Notes under the pieces: generated by a model
What the model saw: the letters and a program-made list of their open reading frames with translations, nothing else
Database searches by the model: none
Told to the model about the DNA's origin: nothing
NCBI GenBank assembly: GCA_031213475.1
Contig: JARUPZ010000009.1
Location: forward strand, 310,001 to 374,000
DNA length: 64,000 nt
DNA from: Nereocystis luetkeana
Lineage: Eukaryota > Sar > Phaeophyceae > Laminariales > Laminariaceae
Direction of reading: 5' to 3'
Part shown: in pieces, positions 63,906 through 64,000 of the stretch
Layout: each line of letters starts with the position of its first letter
Numbering within the stretch: the stretch's first letter is position 1
Position numbers and translations under genes: made by a program

Positions 63906-64000
63906 GGGAGTTGCTGGAGATATTGGGATCGATCATCAACGGGTTCGCCATTCCCCTAAAGAAGGAGCACCTCCTCTTCCTCCAAAAGGCGCTCATCCCG
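63906..64000 (+). CDS. PPP2R5: PP2A B56, coding exon 5 (runs off the window)
   Basis: After TGCGTTCAG the exon completes a Gly codon and encodes [13 protein letters not shown], then P-L-K-K-E-H and L-F-L-Q-K-A-L-I-P at the window end. The I-L-G-S-I-I segment forms the hydrophobic pocket for the Ile of LxxIxE motifs in known B56 structures (from memory). With about 247 residues seen and a usual length of 450-550, roughly half the protein lies to the right. Confidence 0.95.

Overview
The window looks like a gene-poor, repeat-rich eukaryotic nuclear chromosome segment. The signs are GT-AG introns of about 1 to 3.3 kb, tRNA-derived SINEs with A-tails, short palindromic MITEs, microsatellites and minisatellites, and no operon-like coding or bacterial signals. 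The one securely identified gene reads more like plant/algal than animal homologues at some positions (for example the residues after LHRIYGKF and the ALIP at the window end). A large-genome alga or other stramenopile-like eukaryote is my guess; the species cannot be fixed from sequence alone.

Only one gene is certain: a plus-strand PP2A regulatory subunit B56 (B-prime, PPP2R5 family) occupying 55.5-64.0 kb. Five coding exons are visible (55572-55808, 57684-57833, 59249-59361, 60436-60581, 63906-64000), with matching splice phases, and the gene runs off the right edge. Its introns hold SINEs, MITEs and decayed tandem copies of the gene's own exons. Weaker coding candidates are a coiled-coil ORF at 35.9-36.5 kb (with a decayed relative at 61.6-62.2 kb inside the last B56 intron), a minus-strand exon-like frame at 45.5-45.9 kb, and a minus-strand exon-like frame at 19.07-19.27 kb next to a TATA/CCAAT-like promoter.

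The rest is repeats. Names used here are mine. SINE-A: tRNA-derived, about 370 bp, full copies at 31.4 and 51.9 kb, many fragments. SINE-B: tRNA-derived, at 29.9 and 54.7 kb. MITE-A: about 100 bp palindrome, TA target, CGGGGGACC ends, eleven sites. MITE-B: about 95 bp palindrome, TTAA target and CCC ends, piggyBac-like, ten or more sites. R1 to R5: dispersed families without recognised coding capacity. Region by region: 0-9 kb sparse, with small tandem repeats; 9-15 kb two 667-bp R4 copies with SINE and MITE debris; 16-18 kb GGGTC arrays; 18-26 kb mostly unassigned; 26-27.5 kb a poly-G array and a tandem array; 31-34 kb a nest of R1 copies into which SINE-A and MITE-B have inserted; 41.2-43.9 kb a GC-rich array of inverted modules; 45.8-46.6 kb an element with 52-bp terminal inverted repeats; 47-48 kb a minisatellite; 49.9-50.3 kb an R1 foldback; 54.5-64 kb the B56 gene.

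The most unusual signal is a very common near-palindromic word, TACC(A/T)GGTA, seen at 35 or more sites by eye. Comparison of MITE-A copies shows it arises as a clean insertion that turns TA into TA-CCAGG-TA. Other MITE-A insertions have the same TA-X-TA form with different X. This is what excision footprints of a TA-targeting (Tc1/mariner-type) transposase would look like.
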